Shown here piece after piece: positions 1 to 7,707 of a stretch of 35,653 nt of DNA. Made by a program: the position numbers and the translations under genes. This stretch comes from Verrucomicrobiota bacterium (GTDB lineage Bacteria; Verrucomicrobiota; Kiritimatiellia; SS1-B-03-39; UBA6053): assembly GCA_020831625.1 (NCBI GenBank), contig JAFIGD010000048.1:1-35653 (forward strand). The letters run 5' to 3'. The notes beneath the pieces were generated by a model that was not told where the DNA came from, ran no database searches, and was given only the letters and a program-made list of their open reading frames with translations. How positions within the stretch are numbered: position 1 is the stretch's first letter; each line of letters begins with the position of its first letter.

Positions 1-175
1 GGTCGGTGTGGTGGGGGTGGACACCTATGAATGCGGGGGCCGCCTGCTGAATTGCTTTGGTAGAGGAGACCCCCCCACGGGGGTGTTTTCGGCTCGGACC
101 TTCGGCCAGAACACATAAATCCGCGACCCCACCACCCCATCACCCCACCACCCATCACCCCACCACCCCACCAAA
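1..175. other. Window edge: possible 3' end of a gene, then C/A-rich low-complexity tract
   Basis: From base 2 the plus strand reads without a stop to TAA at 110-112 and could be the last 36 codons of a gene cut by the window edge. I recognise no family in it. Around 69-85 a C-run and a G-run flank CAC, which could form a hairpin. From about 124 to 174 the sequence is an imperfect tandem of ACCCCACC/CACCCATC units without T-rich or coding character. The tract sits at the window boundary, where a repeat may have ended the assembly. Nothing else is supported here. Confidence 0.35.
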
Positions 176-208
176 CAAAACCCCGCTTCCGGGCAACGAA
201 AGCGGGGT
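176..208 (-). terminator. Probable terminator of the minus-strand PEP-CTERM gene, perhaps bidirectional
   Basis: CCCCGCTTCCG (181-191) pairs with CGAAAGCGGGG (197-207) with one mismatch and a short loop. On the minus strand the hairpin is followed by TTTTG. It lies about 55 bases past the stop of the gene ending at 262. On the plus strand it is followed by TTCTCGATTTTT, so it could stop transcription both ways. A similar string, AACGAAAGCAGGTTCTCG, recurs at about 3966, after another PEP-CTERM gene. Confidence 0.6.
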
Positions 209-261
209 TCTCGATTTTTCCGAAGCCTGCCCGATCCGGGCGGGTTTGGAAAACGCTCGGG

Positions 262-960
262 TTACTTGCGGCGGCGCAGGAACACCAGGCTGCCAAGGGC
301 GATGCCGAAGAGCACGATCGTGGAAGGCTCGGGGACCGCGACGATATCGAATTCACGATAGAAGGCTCTTCCACCATTTGGATCAGCGCGTGGGGAGTCG
401 AAGTCAAAGAATCGAATGGCACTCACACCGGTTGCAGTAACCGTACCATTGCTGAGTGCGCTTCCATCTCCCATGGAATGGGTTACCGTCGTCCAGAATT
501 CTGCCGGGTCGTTGGGTTCCCAGCTCGTCTTCTCCTGCAAAATTCCGCTGCCGCCTCCGACAAAGAACAACTCAATTCCGTACCCTTGATTCGAACGACC
601 ACCCTGTTGAGTATTCCAGCCGGCGATGGAGGTGATGCTTGCGATGTCAAAGCCATCGGGGTTATCGGTAAGATCAAAGTTGAGGGTGAAGCTGGCGCCT
701 CCACTGATTCTCGTGGCGCCAGTGTCATTCCATGAACCTGAATTGAGAATTCCAGTAAATAAATCATCGGCGCTGTTTGAAATAGTTCCAGTGGAGGTTG
801 TACTCCCGAATGCTGTTTGACCCAGATCGTCATTGAGGATGGTGGGAGGTTCTGCTTCAGGTGATTTCGTGGTCGTGACGATGATGCCGGCGTTCAAGGG
901 CACATACATCGCAAGAAAAAGGGCGGTAAAGGCTGTGGTGGTGGTGATTATTTTTTTCAT
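262..960 (-). CDS. PEP-CTERM sorting domain protein (232 aa)
   Basis: This is a secreted protein probably anchored at the cell envelope. Residues 1-24 form a signal peptide (MKK start, hydrophobic core, ending near LNA). The C-terminus has the PEP-CTERM layout: VPEPST, a hydrophobic stretch of about 16 residues, then RRRK. In known systems an exosortase-type enzyme recognises this tail. The middle is rich in T, S, G and N and resembles the beta-sandwich-like bodies common in PEP-CTERM proteins, but I recognise no catalytic family. A clear ribosome site, AAGGAG, lies 4 bases before ATG, so the start is well supported. It is divergent from the other PEP-CTERM genes and is not a close copy of them. 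A promoter overlapping a palindrome lies 56-84 bases upstream. Confidence 0.9.
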   Translation of the reverse strand: MKKIITTTTAFTALFLAMYVPLNAGIIVTTTKSPEAEPPTILNDDLGQTAFGSTTSTGTISNSADDLFTGILNSGSWNDTGATRISGGASFTLNFDLTDNPDGFDIASITSIAGWNTQQGGRSNQGYGIELFFVGGGSGILQEKTSWEPNDPAEFWTTVTHSMGDGSALSNGTVTATGVSAIRFFDFDSPRADPNGGRAFYREFDIVAVPEPSTIVLFGIALGSLVFLRRRK

Positions 961-1015
961 GTGGCTCCTTGGGTTGTAACGTCATTGTGTTGCGTACTTT
1001 GATTGTACCCTTAAC

Positions 1016-1044
1016 AACATACCGTTATTTACATCATATGTAAA
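1016..1044 (-). promoter_or_regulatory. Putative promoter overlapping a perfect inverted repeat
   Basis: Read on the minus strand, TTTACA (1039-1044) and TATGTT (1016-1021) are spaced by 17 bases and fit -35 and -10 boxes. The -35 box lies inside TTTACATCATATGTAAA (1028-1044), which has 7-base perfect arms around a 3-base centre. A regulator bound there would block the polymerase. The rest of 1045-1223 shows no recognisable element beyond AT-rich sequence. Confidence 0.5.
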
Positions 1045-1223
1045 ACTTTTTTTTCAGTAAAGTTCTCTCCCTGCCTGCGGTGTAAATTAAACGTCGATTT
1101 GGTAAGCTTTATTTTGCCAAAAACATCAGTAAAATAGGGTTTTTCTTGCCGAGAAGTGTCCCTGCTTACAGGAAGGGGAGGCAGGCAATTAATGACAGTC
1201 CGTACGGATTTCCAGTAAAAATT

Positions 1224-1291
1224 AGCCTCAAAAGTATAAAAAACGAATCAAAAAATACATAGAACTAAAGGTGATTATGCTGTACAGTTTA
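1224..1291 (+). promoter_or_regulatory. Conserved upstream block A of the PEP-CTERM paralogs
   Basis: TTAGCCTCAAAAGT opens an A-rich stretch that ends in TACAT at 1256-1260. From CAAAAGT to TACAT is exactly 27 bases, as in the two sister blocks at 2974 and 4624. It continues into GCTGTACAGTTTAGAG. The block lies about 100 bases before the coding start. It could be a promoter with its upstream element or a regulator site; the exact boxes cannot be assigned by eye. Confidence 0.55.
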
Positions 1292-1357
1292 GAGTGTAGG
1301 ATGATTGTTACAGTTCCAAATCAAGGATTTAAAATGATACTGAGACAGAAACATAAC

Positions 1358-2239
1358 ATGGAGAACAAAGACATGAAGATACGAACCAATAAACTCGCAA
1401 CCCTGATGACCGCAGGGTTTATCCTGGCAGCAGGTGCCGCGGCACATGCGGCCGTTTTACCTGTAAGCTATGACTTCGGGTCCGGTACGGGCCAAACGAC
1501 CTACCAGGATGCTGGATTTACCTGGAGCGGAGATACGGGTCTAACGATCTCCAATGAATCAGACCACGTCTCCCTGCGCAGAACTGGGGGCGGTAATAAT
1601 GTTCGTGGCGGCATGACCCAAACCTTTGACGGGCTTGGCAATGGGGCCACAAATAATTTCACCATCACCACGCAATTTACCTATGCTACATTGAATCGAA
1701 ACCGGCAAAACGTGCCCAGCAGTCTCATTTTGTTTGCCTCTGGTCAAACTGTAGACGAGCTTAGAGGCATCACATCTGGCAGCAGCGGTATAGGGATTCA
1801 CTTCTTTGCGCAGAATAATACTACTGGCCTAGAAGATTCACTTAGGATTTCTACAGGTCAATCCATTACAGAAGGTGATGCTCCTGGAACGCTTTGGGAT
1901 TCGACTGGCGATAGTAATACATTAGTGCGATCCGGTGACGTGTTTCAGATGACGGTTGATGTCAGCTTTATCGGAGCTGATATGAACATCGACGCAACGC
2001 TTTCCCGCATTGGCGGAACGTTTGACCGTACCAGCGAGGAACTTTTGAGAAGCGTGACCCTTTCTCAAACTGTCCTTGCTGCCGACTACATTGATAATGA
2101 GTTCTTCGGGTTTGGCGGCCGTTGGAGTGGTAATTCAGATACGCATTTGGACACGTTCGCCGTCATCCCCGAGCCCTCCACCCTGGCTCTGCTGGGCATT
2201 GCGCTGGGATCAGTGGTTCTCTTCCGCCGCCGCCGATAA
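1358..2239 (+). CDS. PEP-CTERM sorting domain protein (about 293 aa)
   Basis: This is a secreted, envelope-sorted protein. The signal peptide is KIRTNKLATLMTAGF followed by LAAGAAAHA, with cleavage after AHA likely. The body is a G/S/T/N-rich presumed beta-sandwich with no enzyme motif I know. The tail is IPEPSTLALLGIALG, hydrophobic residues, then RRRR, a complete PEP-CTERM signal. Two starts are possible: ATG 1358 (MENKDMK) or ATG 1373 (MKIRTNK), the latter with GGAG 9 bases upstream. The codons between them are kept with mostly synonymous changes in the sister genes, which favours 1358. The frame stays open upstream to 1271 but without homology. A strong terminator follows at 2293. Confidence 0.88.
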   Translation: MENKDMKIRTNKLATLMTAGFILAAGAAAHAAVLPVSYDFGSGTGQTTYQDAGFTWSGDTGLTISNESDHVSLRRTGGGNNVRGGMTQTFDGLGNGATNNFTITTQFTYATLNRNRQNVPSSLILFASGQTVDELRGITSGSSGIGIHFFAQNNTTGLEDSLRISTGQSITEGDAPGTLWDSTGDSNTLVRSGDVFQMTVDVSFIGADMNIDATLSRIGGTFDRTSEELLRSVTLSQTVLAADYIDNEFFGFGGRWSGNSDTHLDTFAVIPEPSTLALLGIALGSVVLFRRRR

Positions 2240-2292
2240 ATCGGCTAAAGACCGCAAGACAGCGTTTTTCCGAGATTCGGAAAACTCAAAGC

Positions 2293-2325
2293 CCCCGTTT
2301 CCGTTCATCGGAAACGGGGTTTTTC
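2293..2325 (+). terminator. Rho-independent terminator
   Basis: CCCCGTTTCCG (2293-2303) and CGGAAACGGGG (2309-2319) form a perfect 11-base-pair stem with loop TTCAT, followed directly by TTTTTC. It lies 54 bases after the stop of the PEP-CTERM gene. Its core, TTTCCG...CGGAAA, resembles the twin palindromes at 26332-26380. Confidence 0.92.
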
Positions 2326-2973
2326 TGTTCTTGTTCTGCTCCACCGTGTTTTTACAGAAGGAAAGGAAGGGAACGAAGGCTTTTGGACAGGATAACCGGA
2401 TGGACGGGATTCGCTTTTAGGAGACTTGGGAGGAGCGTGTGATGGGGTGATGAAATTCCCATCAACGCATCCGCCATTGCCCTGTTGCCTCCGCCGCCGG
2501 GTCTGACCCGCGAATCCCTCATAATCTTAATCTTAATCTTAATCTTAATCTTAATCTTAATCGTAATCCTAATCCTCATCCTAATCGATCCCGATCCCGA
2601 TTACGATTTGTGGGCTCATATCGCATCCAAAATCAGGCGGTCCCTTGGGGCGACGCGGTATTTGTGCGACGGCATCCCCAACGGGGAGACTCACCGTAGC
2701 CGAGGGCAATGGGGTGTCTCACACCCCGCCGCCCACGGAACCAAATCAAACCGCTCCGCCAACCCTGAAGGGGTTGTTCACCGGTTTGTGGATGGGGGAG
2801 GGCTCCCTTCAGGATGCGATATTTCAGTTGTGTTTGCACCTGTGTTTTACAGAAGGAAGCGAAATGCACGTCTATCCTTCGGATGATCCTGCGATCCGGG
2901 TCAGAATATGGGGAATCTCCCGGGTTGATGAAACGGGTTGATGAAAACGGTCCGGACGGCTTCGCTACAAACT
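2326..2973. other. Gene-free, repeat-rich intergenic region
   Basis: No convincing gene is present. The region holds short strings of a kind I recall as scattered in intergenic DNA of many environmental bacteria: TTTTTACAGAAGGAAAGGAA (from 2350), a GGACAGGATAACCGGATG-type stretch (2389-2406), and a second TTTTACAGAAGGAAGCGAA (from 2846). A hexamer array occupies 2522-2607. From about 2638 to 2800 a GC-rich stretch has the flavour of a dispersed repeat. The part at 2893-2935 has a diverged second copy at 10428-10472, inside a sulfatase reading frame. Open frames on both strands here are low-complexity and lack start signals or homology. Confidence 0.55.
2522..2607. repeat. Hexanucleotide tandem repeat (TAATCT and variants)
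   Basis: Six perfect TAATCT units (2522-2557) are followed by variants TAATCG, TAATCC, TAATCC, TCATCC, TAATCG, then ATCCCG, ATCCCG and ATTACG in the same six-base rhythm. The minus strand would encode a Lys-Ile dipeptide run, which is an artefact of the repeat. A second array of the same TNATCN type lies at 21282-21323. Confidence 0.95.
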
Positions 2974-3050
2974 TTAGCCTCAAAAGTGTAATAAAAGAAA
3001 CAAAAAGTACATTGCGGTGAAGCTGGTATTGCTGTATGATTTAGTAAATA
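2974..3050 (+). promoter_or_regulatory. Conserved upstream block B of the PEP-CTERM paralogs
   Basis: It starts TTAGCCTCAAAAGTGTA, identical to block A over its first 14 bases, and reaches TACAT (3008-3012) 27 bases after CAAAAGT (2981). It continues into GCTGTATGATTTAG, matching GCTGTACAGTTTAG of block A. It lies about 100 bases before the next PEP-CTERM gene. It is probably the promoter region of that gene. Confidence 0.55.
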
Positions 3051-3113
3051 AATCAAAAAGATTCCTTTGCCATCCCACGGAATCTCTAAAACAAAAGTAT
3101 ACATAAACCCTGC

Positions 3114-3893
3114 ATGGAGACGAAAGACATGAAGACACTAACGAATAAAATCGGAACCCTCATGACTGCCGGGTTTATCCTGGGAGCAGGTGCCATGGCG
3201 CATGCGTCTTTCATCGACGTGAGATTTGGTTCGAACTTTGACGGATTTGGCGGGTTTTCCCCTGGAGGGAATGGAGATTGGACTGAACTTGCCGGGGGAA
3301 TCAATTTCCTCAGAGCCAGTGGCAGCAATTCAAATGGAGCTCTTTTGACCCAACTGTCCGGTGATGATGCCTTAAGTCAGGAAGCCGGCAGCAGATATGT
3401 CTTCACGTCCATGGTGCAATACAACAATGTCGGCAGCGGTGGCAGTGCAAACGTTTCCATGTCCCTGTTTAGCGGCCAAACAAATGCGGCATTTGGGATT
3501 ACGCTGAAAATGTTTGGAGCGGATAACACCTTTCAGATTGATACCGGGCTCAATCAATTTAATGCTGTTGGCGATGCTATAAAAACGTGGGAGGGTGAAG
3601 CCTTTGGATCCGGGGCCTTGTTTACGCTGGAGGGCATGCTGGATTTCACAGAAGACAACGTGGATGTTTTGTTCAGGTTGACAGATGAAAACGGCTATTC
3701 AGACACCGTGAGTCGAACGCTGGCAAAAGGGGATTGGTCCGGTGGCAATTATCATGGTATCGGTACCCGAAATGCGGGGGGGAACGCGAATTTCGATGTC
3801 ATCACCTTTACCGCGGCGATCCCCGAGCCCTCCACCCTGGCTCTGCTGGGCATTGCGCTGGGGTATGTGTTTTACCGCCGTCGTCGTCGATAA
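3114..3893 (+). CDS. PEP-CTERM sorting domain protein (259 aa)
   Basis: This is a secreted, envelope-sorted protein and a paralog of the gene at 4723; both share FGSN.DGFGGF near the mature N-terminus and FALFTLEG-like and TLTD-like segments later. The signal peptide ends near AHA. The C-terminus is complete: IPEPSTLALLGIALG, a short hydrophobic stretch, then a run of R. Start choice is ambiguous: ATG 3114 (METKDMK) or ATG 3129, which has GGAG 9 bases upstream. The MENKD/METKD lead is kept between paralogs, so I use 3114. The body looks like a lectin-like beta-sandwich, but no binding motif is identifiable, so its role is unknown. Confidence 0.88.
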   Translation: METKDMKTLTNKIGTLMTAGFILGAGAMAHASFIDVRFGSNFDGFGGFSPGGNGDWTELAGGINFLRASGSNSNGALLTQLSGDDALSQEAGSRYVFTSMVQYNNVGSGGSANVSMSLFSGQTNAAFGITLKMFGADNTFQIDTGLNQFNAVGDAIKTWEGEAFGSGALFTLEGMLDFTEDNVDVLFRLTDENGYSDTVSRTLAKGDWSGGNYHGIGTRNAGGNANFDVITFTAAIPEPSTLALLGIALGYVFYRRRRR

Positions 3894-3965
3894 ATCGGCA
3901 TACGACCGCAAGGTTATTCCGAAGCATCGGTTCAGTCGGTCCGGACGGATGCGCGGAGATTGATA

Positions 3966-3989
3966 AACGAAAGCAGGTTCTCGTTTTCC
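3966..3989 (+). terminator. Decayed terminator-like string
   Basis: AACGAAAGCAGGTTCTCG followed by TTTTCC resembles the right arm and tail of the hairpin at 181-216, but the left arm is not intact here. It lies about 70 bases past the PEP-CTERM stop and is probably a degenerate terminator. Whether it still works is doubtful. Confidence 0.3.
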
Positions 3990-4043
3990 TGACCGGGCCG
4001 TACGTTGTTTCCTCCCCAGGTTCGGCTGTGGATGGCTTCCGCC

Positions 4044-4555
4044 TTAGAAAGAGCCCCGGCGCACCACTATTGGCGGGACCCGTTCCAGCAATCCTGTTTC
4101 TTTGTCTCCGGAAGCGATCCTCCGTATGCGGGAAACGGCATGCTGGGCAATCCGGTCCATGTCCTGCTGGATTGTAGTCATCGGCGGGTCGGTATGTTCG
4201 CCGCGCTGCGCACCGTCATAGCCGATCAATCTGACGGTTTCCGGGACTTGGACGCCCAAATACGCCAGCACCTCAACAAAATTTGTGGCCAGCCGACCGT
4301 CCGTGACAAAAGTTTATTCGGGAGCGCTTCGAGCCAGTCGTCTTCGTTCAGCTGCCGCAAGGCGCGCCAGACCGAGTCCCGGCTCAGTCCGAAATGATCG
4401 GAGAGCTTGCGGACGGGAGGGAGCTTCCCGCCGGGTTGGAGCTGATTGGCCTGGATAAAATGCTGTATCCGGGAGTACGCGGCATCCCGGCGGCGGGTAT
4501 CCGTGTCGATTTTCAGAGGTTTTTCAATATTGAGAATGGTGCTCATTTTCTTCAT
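4044..4555 (-). pseudogene. Relic of a GntR-LacI type transcriptional regulator
   Basis: The first frame (4555 down to about 4300) encodes a GntR-type winged helix: residues about 22-75 include QLQPGGKLPPVRKLSDHFGL and SRDSVWRALRQL. It should continue into a LacI-like sugar-sensing domain of about 270 residues. Instead, after LEALPNKL the reading shifts frame and only the very end of such a domain follows (down to 4044): FVTDGRLATNFVEVLAYLGV, RLIGYDG, PPMTTIQQD, ending in VVRRGSF. So most of the sensor is deleted and the remaining end is out of frame (apparent -1 shift at a run of four T). The intact frame would give a 109-aa DNA-binding stub. It may once have controlled sugar genes nearby; it could still bind DNA without responding to a sugar. 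Confidence 0.85.
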
Positions 4556-4623
4556 CTACTCTACCTGAAGTCTGTGAATACAGTCTGGACCGCTTCGGTG
4601 ACATAACGGTCAGTCACAAAACA

Positions 4624-4712
4624 CAAAAGTATAAAAAAGAAAATGAAAAATACATAGCCGTGATGATGATTTCTTCATAGAATGTACTGTAATATTTCAG
4701 AGTCCTCCAGGG
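4624..4712 (+). promoter_or_regulatory. Conserved upstream block C of the PEP-CTERM paralogs
   Basis: CAAAAGTATAAAAAAGAAAA begins the block and TACAT (4651-4655) follows 27 bases after CAAAAGT, the same spacing as in blocks A and B. Downstream, TACTGTAATATTTCAGAG (4685-4702) parallels GCTGTACAGTTTAGAG of block A. The block sits 68 bases before the gene start, between it and the divergent regulator relic. Confidence 0.55.
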
Positions 4713-4722
4713 CGCGGATCGT

Positions 4723-5448
4723 ATGAACAAAGAGAATAAGGATATGCAGACTATACTGAAAAAAATTGGAATCCTTTTGAGTGCGGGATGTATACTGGGA
4801 GCGGGCGGCACGGCACACGCGTCCAGCATCGAGGTGAATTTCGGGTCGAACCGCGATGGTTTCGGCGGTTTTACCCCGTTGGGATGGGGATCGTTTACGG
4901 AGGAAACCGATTCAATCCTCTACCAGGGTCCCGGCAGTAACCGCAACCGAAACTCAACGCTTATGACGGGCGCGCTGACGGGAGAGAACGCATTGAGTCG
5001 GGCCGAGGGCAGCAGCCACACCTTCGTTTCGGTGATACAGTTCAACAGCACAACGGGTAGCGGCGCCAGTCGAAACGTTTCCATGGTTCTGTTTGGCGAT
5101 CAAGTCGGGACAAACGGCATTTCGCTTAAGCTGCATGAAGCGCGGAACAGCTTTCAAATCGATCTTGGGCTCAATAACTTCAGTTCTGAATCGACTCCGG
5201 GAGCGACAAAAACGTGGGGTGGGGCACCTTTTGCATCCGGGGCCGTTTTTACTCTGGAGGGTACGGTGCGTTTCACCGCAGACGACGTGTTTGTGACGTT
5301 TACGCTGACCGATCATGCCGAGGCTCCCTTTTCGGACACAGTCGCCCGAACCATCCCGATCTCCTCGCTTTCGGGTGATTTTCATGGTTTTGGCTCTCGT
5401 AACCGGGGGCTGAACTTTGAGGCGCAGCGCTTCACCACGCTTCCCTGA
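4723..5448 (+). pseudogene. PEP-CTERM paralog that has lost its sorting tail (241 aa)
   Basis: The protein is a clear paralog of the gene at 3114 (signal peptide ending AHA, then VNFGSNRDGFGGF, FTLEGTVRF, FTLTDHAE). It stops at TTLP with no PEP motif, helix or arginine cluster. The DNA just before and after the stop (5441-5470) still lines up with the sister gene's IPEPSTLALL codons: removing one C in TTCCCTGATCC gives LPDPAPRLCP. So a frameshift seems to have ended the frame, and the tail then decayed. If expressed, the product would be secreted but not sorted to the envelope. Whether to call it a gene or a pseudogene is open; the main body is intact and may still function as a soluble protein. 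Confidence 0.75.
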
Positions 5449-5550
5449 TCCTGCACCCCGGCTCTGCCCCCTTTCAATCCTCTCAATCCTCACAACCCCG
5501 AAACCGCCTTCCGCCTCTCAGTGCAAAACGCGATTTCCCTTCCCTCTATA

Positions 5551-7560
5551 ATGACTATGATTAAAAATACCCGACGTCTCCCCATCCTCTTTTGTTGCCT
5601 CCTTTCGCTGCTGATCCTCCCCGCTGCCCATGCGGTCCATGAGGATATCATGACCGGTCCGCTGATCACCCGGGGGCCGGACGGGAAACTGGTGTACCGC
5701 CCCTTCACCAACCGGGGTGACAAAATCATCGACTTCTCTTATGCGGGCTACAAAGCCAATGAGCAGCCGATTCCCGATGTTCCGGTGGTGAAGACCCTGG
5801 AGCCGCTTCCGGATTCGCCCACCCCCGCACTGCGCAGGGAACAGGTCTTTATGGATCCGGAGGGTCTCGACCTCGACGACGGATCGCCGATTCTCGCGAC
5901 TCCGGGCGGGAGAAGAGCCCACGCCCTGGACTGCCCGGTGATCCTCGAGGCGGAGCGTGAGGGGCGGCCGGTCGTCAAAATGACCCGGCGGATGGCGGTG
6001 CGCACCTGGGTGTATTGCGATCAATGTCCGGCAGAGAGCCGCGAAGAATACGATAATCCACACTGGATCCGGGGGGGATCCCCGGTGGAAGGCAGGGAAA
6101 TGGCCTATCCGGAAGGCCCCGACAGCCATGCGCGCATCCAGGCGGCCCTCGATGCGATTGCGGCGATGGAGCCGGATGCCGACGGGATCCGCGGTGCACT
6201 GCTGCTGAAGCGGGGCACCTACTATGTGAACGGCACGCTCACCCTCCACGACGGCGTGGTCCTGCGCGGGGAGGGGCAGGGGGAGGATGGCACGGTCCTG
6301 ATCTTCAACAATCCGAGGGGGGCCGGGATTCAGGGACGTCCCGCCGGTGACAGCGGCAATCAGACGGAGGAGGGCGAGGCCTTTGAATCCCGGATCGCAG
6401 ATGCCTACGTCCCGGCGGGCAGCACGGAGCTGACCCTGGAGGATGTCAGCGGGTTCGCGGTCGGCGACGAAATCCGGGTCATGAAGCGGGTCAACGACAC
6501 GTGGATCGACACCCTCGACATGAGACGGTTCGGGTGGCGGGCTGCGGCGTATGCCCGGCAGTTGATGCATTTTCGGGAAATCACCCAGATCGAGGGCAAC
6601 CGAATCCATTTCCGTGTTCCGCTGCCGCAGTCGATCGTGGCGGAGCACGGGGGCGGAAGCGTCCTCGGGGGGGAGACCTGGGCGCGCGCCCGGCAGATCG
6701 GCGTCGAGGATCTCAGCGTGGTGTCCAACTACAACACCCTGGTGCCCGGCATCATTCGCATGGAGCCCGGCATGATTTACGAAAGCGATATGTGGGACAA
6801 CCTCTCGCACGGGATTAGCTTGAACTGGTGTGAGGACAGCTGGGTGCGGCGGGTCACGGTGATGCACACCTCCAGTTCTTCCGTGATGTTAAGCTGGAGC
6901 CGCTACATTACGGTCCGCGACGCGGAGTCGATCAACCCGGTCTCGCCGATTACGGGCACGATGCGGTATTCCTTCCGAAACAACAATTCCCAGATGGTGC
7001 TTTACTACAACTGCTTTGCCGAGCGGGGGCGGCACGACTTTGTCACCGGCGCCCGCGAGAGCGGACCGATCGCGTTTGTCAACGGGCGGACCGAGGGGGC
7101 GCTGGGTCCCAGCGAGACGCATCACCGCTGGTCGACCGGGGTTCTGTTTGACACGATCACCATGGAGAACGGCACCGGGGGGCTGCAGGTTGTCAACCGC
7201 GGCGGTTCGGGCAGCGGTCACGGATGGAGCGGGGCCAACGGGGTGATCTGGAATTCCTACGCGCCGTATATCCGGGTTCAGAACCCACCCACCCCCGAGC
7301 AGAATTTTGCCATTGGCAGCCTGACATCGAATGTGAGCGGCAACGGGTTTATTGGGACCTCCGGCGATCCGGTGGAATCCCGGAGTCTGTTTGTCCAGCA
7401 GCTCGTTGACCGGACGGGTCTTCAAAACGTCCTGGATCTGGGATTCGGCGGGTCACTTGAAGCCCGCGCGGTGCACCGTCCGTCTCCGGGGGCGGGGAGG
7501 GCAGGGGCAGCTCCGGTTGCCGATGAGGATTTCGATGACGATTCGGAGGATGATTTTTGA
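5551..7560 (+). CDS. Secreted right-handed beta-helix protein, possible polysaccharide lyase or hydrolase (669 aa)
   Basis: The signal peptide is MTMIKNTRRLPILFCC with a leucine-rich core, cleaved near AHA. After an N-terminal region I do not recognise (about residues 30-185, with CDQC), there is a pectate-lyase-like start (SHARIQAALDAIAAM, GALLLKRGTYYVNGTLTL, VVLRGEGQGEDGTVLIF) and then beta-helix coils with repeating D/N motifs such as GISLNWCEDSWVRRVTVMH. The family name is uncertain: the fold suggests lyase, epimerase or hydrolase, but I cannot assign catalytic residues. The C-terminus is acidic (DEDFDDDSEDDF). No clear ribosome site precedes ATG 5551, ATG 5557 or GTG 5521. It heads the plus-strand cluster and its tail resembles the N-terminal part of the protein at 30882-33788 in general layout only. 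Confidence 0.75.
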   Translation: MTMIKNTRRLPILFCCLLSLLILPAAHAVHEDIMTGPLITRGPDGKLVYRPFTNRGDKIIDFSYAGYKANEQPIPDVPVVKTLEPLPDSPTPALRREQVFMDPEGLDLDDGSPILATPGGRRAHALDCPVILEAEREGRPVVKMTRRMAVRTWVYCDQCPAESREEYDNPHWIRGGSPVEGREMAYPEGPDSHARIQAALDAIAAMEPDADGIRGALLLKRGTYYVNGTLTLHDGVVLRGEGQGEDGTVLIFNNPRGAGIQGRPAGDSGNQTEEGEAFESRIADAYVPAGSTELTLEDVSGFAVGDEIRVMKRVNDTWIDTLDMRRFGWRAAAYARQLMHFREITQIEGNRIHFRVPLPQSIVAEHGGGSVLGGETWARARQIGVEDLSVVSNYNTLVPGIIRMEPGMIYESDMWDNLSHGISLNWCEDSWVRRVTVMHTSSSSVMLSWSRYITVRDAESINPVSPITGTMRYSFRNNNSQMVLYYNCFAERGRHDFVTGARESGPIAFVNGRTEGALGPSETHHRWSTGVLFDTITMENGTGGLQVVNRGGSGSGHGWSGANGVIWNSYAPYIRVQNPPTPEQNFAIGSLTSNVSGNGFIGTSGDPVESRSLFVQQLVDRTGLQNVLDLGFGGSLEARAVHRPSPGAGRAGAAPVADEDFDDDSEDDF

Positions 7561-7707
7561 ATTTAGCTCTTGATGTTACTTGAAAAGACGTGGTAAACTC
7601 ATGTAAATTACACAAACATTTGAAATACGACAACTCTCTGAATTGTGATCGGAAAGAAATCTTCCCGACATTTTGAAAACCCTGAAATCCTACCCCCCCA
7701 TTAAGCT

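Noticed and set aside
2-112. Partial gene at the left edge
   Set aside because: Only 36 codons, no family recognised; kept as a note in the edge feature and not called as a gene.
2352-2579. Short frame encoding a Lys-Ile repeat
   Set aside because: It is a direct translation of the hexamer array; no ribosome site or conserved part.
2522-2607. CRISPR array
   Set aside because: The units are six bases without unique spacers; no cas genes are present.
2633-2983. Frames on both strands in the repeat-rich gap
   Set aside because: Mixed low-complexity composition and no start signals; they look like translations of a dispersed element.
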